From: Actinokineospora globicatena
Lineage (GTDB): Bacteria; Actinomycetota; Actinomycetes; Mycobacteriales; Pseudonocardiaceae
Assembly: GCF_024171945.1 (NCBI RefSeq)
Contig: NZ_JAMTCR010000004.1
Span: forward strand, 620,001 to 684,000
Reading direction: 5' to 3'
DNA: 64,000 bases
A program made the position numbers and the translations under genes. Under the pieces are notes generated by a model. That model searched no databases, was not told the DNA's origin, and was given only the letters and a program-made list of their open reading frames with translations. Shown piece after piece: positions 61,428 to 64,000 of this stretch. Numbering within the stretch: position 1 is the first letter of the stretch; each line of letters starts with the position of its first letter.

Positions 61428-61788
61428 TTGCGGTTGCGCGGGTCTGCCGTCTCGCGGGCGGTGGTTCTGTTGTCTCGCTTGCGGTTGGCCGGTGGTCCTT
61501 GGCGGTGTTCTCGGTTGCTCGACTGGGTGAATCCGGCCTGGCCGCTCTCGTTGCCCTTGTCTCCGCCCAGGTCGCGTTGTCCACAAGGGGTCGAGTTATC
61601 CACAGGTTTTCGCCATCACTCCTTCGGGGGAGGGGGTCCTTGTAGACTGGGCCTGGGGACGCCCCCCGGGACAGGGTGGGGGCTGGGGTTCGCGGGGGCG
61701 GCCTCCGGAACGGCGGCGCGAGGTGCTGGGGCGGCTGAGCGGGAGGGCCTTGGGGCGGCGGAGCCGTTGCGGCGCTGGGGTTGTGGGA
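61428..61788. other. Intergenic region with family B repeat B2
   Basis: About 360 bp dominated by repeat B2. The flanks are GC-rich with no supportable gene. Confidence 0.6.
61576..61706 (+). repeat. Family B intergenic repeat, copy B2
   Basis: DnaA boxes TTGTCCACA (61577-61585) and TTATCCACA (61596-61604), GGTTTTCGCC, a small CTCCTTCGGGGGAG hairpin, TAGACT (61643-61648), and the inverted repeat GCCCCC-N11-GGGGGC. Over more than 100 bp it is nearly identical to B1, 39 kb away and in the opposite orientation. Confidence 0.9.
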
Positions 61789-62370
61789 TCAGGGGGTGCG
61801 GAGGCCGCGGACCAGGGAGAGCACGGAGTCGCGGACCTCGGGGAGGGTTTGGTCGGGGCTGAAGACGAGCCAGTCCAGGGATACGACCAGGACGGTGCCG
61901 AACAGGGCGGACGACGCGGTGGCGACGCGGACACCGGCGGGTAGTTCTCCCGAGTCCGCGAGGCGTTGCAGTTGGCCCCGGATGATCGACGTGACCTCCT
62001 CCCGCAGCAGCGTCAGCGTCTGCTGCCACTGGCCCGGGGTCCGCCAGAGTTCGCTGACCAGGAGTTGGGCGAAGGTCGGGTACTCGGCGAAGAAGCCGAG
62101 CATGCCCTCCACCAACGCGGTCAGCGTGTCGGCGGCGGAGCCCGACACCGAACGCAGGCGGGTGGCCAGGAGGTCGACCCCGTGGCGGAGGAGGGCGTCG
62201 ACGAGGCCGTCCTTGCTGCCGAAGTTGTAGTAGACCGTGCCCTTGGCGACCCCCGCCTCGGCGGCGATGTCGTCGACGGTGAGGCCGACCATGCCCCGGG
62301 TGCCCGCGAGGCGCAGGGTCGCGTCGAACAGCTTGCGCTTGGTGGCGGTGGTGCGGCTGGGTCGGGTCAC
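61789..62370 (-). CDS. TetR-family transcriptional regulator
   Basis: A 193-residue repressor with N-terminal HTH (LTVDDIAAEAGVAKGTVYYNFGSKDGLVDALL) and a helical ligand-binding domain. The GTG start at 62370 overlaps the TGA of the YhgE-type gene (GTGA), so the two are translationally coupled and the regulator probably controls that membrane protein. Longer upstream frames run antisense to the YhgE gene and are rejected. Confidence 0.9.
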   Translation of the reverse strand: MTRPSRTTATKRKLFDATLRLAGTRGMVGLTVDDIAAEAGVAKGTVYYNFGSKDGLVDALLRHGVDLLATRLRSVSGSAADTLTALVEGMLGFFAEYPTFAQLLVSELWRTPGQWQQTLTLLREEVTSIIRGQLQRLADSGELPAGVRVATASSALFGTVLVVSLDWLVFSPDQTLPEVRDSVLSLVRGLRTP

Positions 62371-64000
62371 AGCACCAGTTCCGGCTTGAGCCGCGCCGGG
62401 GTCCACACCCGCTGCCTGCGCGCGGCCAGGGTCGAGACCACGAGTCCTCCGATCAGGTAGGCGAGCAGCACGCCGACGTCGGTGCCGATGCCGCCCGAGG
62501 CGCCACCGTAGAGCAGGTGCCGCAGGCCGTCGACCACGTAGCCCATCGGCAGCGCGCGGTGCAGCGGGATCAGCGCGTCGGGCAGGGTCTGCCAGGGGAA
62601 CGTGCCGCCCGCGCTGATCAGCTGAAGGATCAGCACCACCAGCGCGACGAACTTGCCGACCGGGCCGAGGAACGCGTTGAGGGCGTGCACGATCGACACG
62701 AACGTCAGCGAGGTCAGCACCAGGAACCCGAGGGTGGCCAGCGGGCGGGCCGGGTGGATGCCGATCAGCGTGGTGACCACCGCGAACATGATCACGACCT
62801 GGGCCACGCCGAGCGCCGCCGGGGTCAGCCAACCCGCGAGCGCGGTGCGGGCCGCGGGGTGCCCGGCGGCCAGGGCGCGCGCGGAGAGCGGGCGGATCAG
62901 CAGGAACAGCACGAACGCGCCGATCCACAGCGCCAGGCCGAGGAAGAACGGGGCGAGACCGGCGCCGTAGCTGCCCGCGCTGTTCTCGCCGACGGTGTGC
63001 ACCGACACCGGGTCGCCGATGGTCTTGGCGGTGGCGTCGCGGGTCGCGTCGTCGGGGTGCGGGATCTGGCCGAGACCGGCGGTGAGGCCGTCGCGGAGCT
63101 GGACCGAGCCGTCCGACAGCGACTTGGTGCCCTCGGCGAGCTGGTCGGTGCCGGTCACCGCCTTGGCCTCGCCGTCGCGCAGCGCCACGGCACCCTCGCG
63201 CAGCTTGGTCGTGCCGGTGGCCAGTTCCCTGGCGCCCCCGGCCGCGTCGGAGATGCCCCCGGCCAGCGCGGGCGCGGCGGTGGCCAGCAGTTCCGCGCCG
63301 TCCGCGACCTGGTCGGCGCCGGTGGCCAACGCCCGCAGCTGCCCGCTCGCGGCCCGCACCTGGGTGTTCGCCTGCTCCACCGGCGTCCGCAGGGTCCGCA
63401 GCTGCGCCAGCACCCGGTCGACGTCGGAGTCCGACAGGCCCGCGTCGCGCAGGCTCTTCTCGATCGTCGAGTCCAGCTCGTCGAGGTGGTCCACCGCGGC
63501 CTGGGCCGCGGCCGACAGGTTCTCCGCCGTGCGCGCCACCTGCTCGTCACCGGTCGCGACCTTGCGCGCCCCGGTCGCCAGCTGCGTCGCCTGCGCGGGC
63601 AGGTCCTTCGTCTTGGCCTGCAGCGTGTCCAACCCGGTCGACAGCTTCTTGGTGCCCGCCGCCGCGGTGGTCGCGCCCTCGGCGAGCTGGGTGGCGCCGT
63701 CGGCGAGTTCGCGCTGCCCCTCGGCCAGCCGGGTCGCGCCGGTGCTGGCCTGGGTCGCGCCGTCGGCCAACCGGGCCGCGCCGTCGGCGGCCTGCTGGGT
63801 GCGCTGGTAGACGGTGCCGAAGCCGACCAGGAACTTCTCCGCCGCCTCGGTGCCCACCGAGGTCGCCACCGACTCGCGCACCGCGCTGACCACCCGGTCG
63901 GCGATCGTGCCGACCAGGTAGTTGTTGGCGTCGTTGGTGGTCACCGTGATCATGCCCTGGCGCGGGGCGAAGTCCGACGACGAGGCGAGCGAGGCGGAGA
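62367..64000 (-). CDS. YhgE/Pip-domain membrane protein, 5' end missing
   Basis: The frame is open to the window edge, so the start lies to the right. The visible 540 residues open in an extracytoplasmic region (LASSSDFAPRQGMITVTTNDANNYL), then a long helical coiled stretch of repeats built on L-A-[D/E]-G-[A/T] (about 60-310), and a C-terminal membrane domain with five or six helices of the ABC-2/YhgE type (about 330-528). The family includes phage-infection protein and type VII-linked proteins of unknown mechanism. It is coupled to the downstream TetR gene. Confidence 0.85.
   Translation of the reverse strand, partial: SASLASSSDFAPRQGMITVTTNDANNYLVGTIADRVVSAVRESVATSVGTEAAEKFLVGFGTVYQRTQQAADGAARLADGATQASTGATRLAEGQRELADGATQLAEGATTAAAGTKKLSTGLDTLQAKTKDLPAQATQLATGARKVATGDEQVARTAENLSAAAQAAVDHLDELDSTIEKSLRDAGLSDSDVDRVLAQLRTLRTPVEQANTQVRAASGQLRALATGADQVADGAELLATAAPALAGGISDAAGGARELATGTTKLREGAVALRDGEAKAVTGTDQLAEGTKSLSDGSVQLRDGLTAGLGQIPHPDDATRDATAKTIGDPVSVHTVGENSAGSYGAGLAPFFLGLALWIGAFVLFLLIRPLSARALAAGHPAARTALAGWLTPAALGVAQVVIMFAVVTTLIGIHPARPLATLGFLVLTSLTFVSIVHALNAFLGPVGKFVALVVLILQLISAGGTFPWQTLPDALIPLHRALPMGYVVDGLRHLLYGGASGGIGTDVGVLLAYLIGGLVVSTLAARRQRVWTPARLKPELVL

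Noticed and set aside
1..64000. CRISPR array or prophage
   Set aside because: No regularly spaced short repeats with unique spacers and no structural phage genes were seen. The only recombinase trace is a C-terminal relic.

Overview
The window is high-GC DNA with many GTG and TTG starts, antiparallel gene clusters, LuxR-type (LAL) and XRE/DUF397 regulators, a PdtaR-like ANTAR regulator upstream of a liv operon and polA, and secreted serine proteases. This points to a filamentous actinomycete, most likely Pseudonocardiales/Pseudonocardiaceae (inferred from gene content and style, not from a marker gene). Both ends cut genes: a PAS histidine kinase at the left and a YhgE/Pip membrane protein at the right.

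Region by region. 1-9.9 kb: two sensor kinases, a DUF4383 membrane protein, an MGT-type glycosyltransferase, an HD hydrolase, a BlaI-type repressor, a methyltransferase and a flavin oxidoreductase. 10-12.7 kb: a NarL/DesK-type two-component system beside a DUF2306 membrane protein. 12.9-25.5 kb: an exoprotease district with three subtilases and one trypsin-like protease, a divergent LAL regulator, and LexA. 25.5-27.3 kb: a divergent Acg-type nitroreductase and CBS-BON protein around a DosR-like palindrome. 27.3-32.5 kb: a MarR/NmrA/EamA operon, an unknown gene, and a divergent EamA/LysR pair. 32.5-38.5 kb: more AT-rich accessory DNA with a DUF397/XRE pair, a secreted NucA/NucB-type DNase with a small downstream partner, and several broken genes. 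38.5-42.8 kb: a class III aminotransferase and a cobalamin-riboswitch-controlled metE. 43-45.5 kb: an EcsC protein, a DUF6892 protein, a serine-recombinase relic and tRNA-Leu. 45.6-57.7 kb: a conserved core of pdtaR-like gene, fibronectin-type protein, livKHMGF operon, thioesterase and polA. 57.7-64 kb: tandem DUF3592 proteins, BluB, a repeat-built secreted protein, TetR and YhgE.

The most striking unexplained structure is in the intergenic DNA. Five copies of one repeat (family A) and three of another (family B) lie between genes. Each carries one or two near-perfect actinobacterial DnaA boxes (TTGTCCACA or TTATCCACA). Family A also carries a promoter-like pair (TTGACA-N15-TAGTCT), a GC-rich leader with an inverted repeat, and in four of five copies a 19-28 codon reading frame with conserved first and last codons but a variable, always in-frame middle. 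No transposase or origin gene accompanies them.

Several genes show a -10-like TANNNT hexamer 6-8 nt upstream of the start with no Shine-Dalgarno sequence, suggesting leaderless transcripts. All functions are inferred from sequence motifs and remembered family knowledge; no database search was run.
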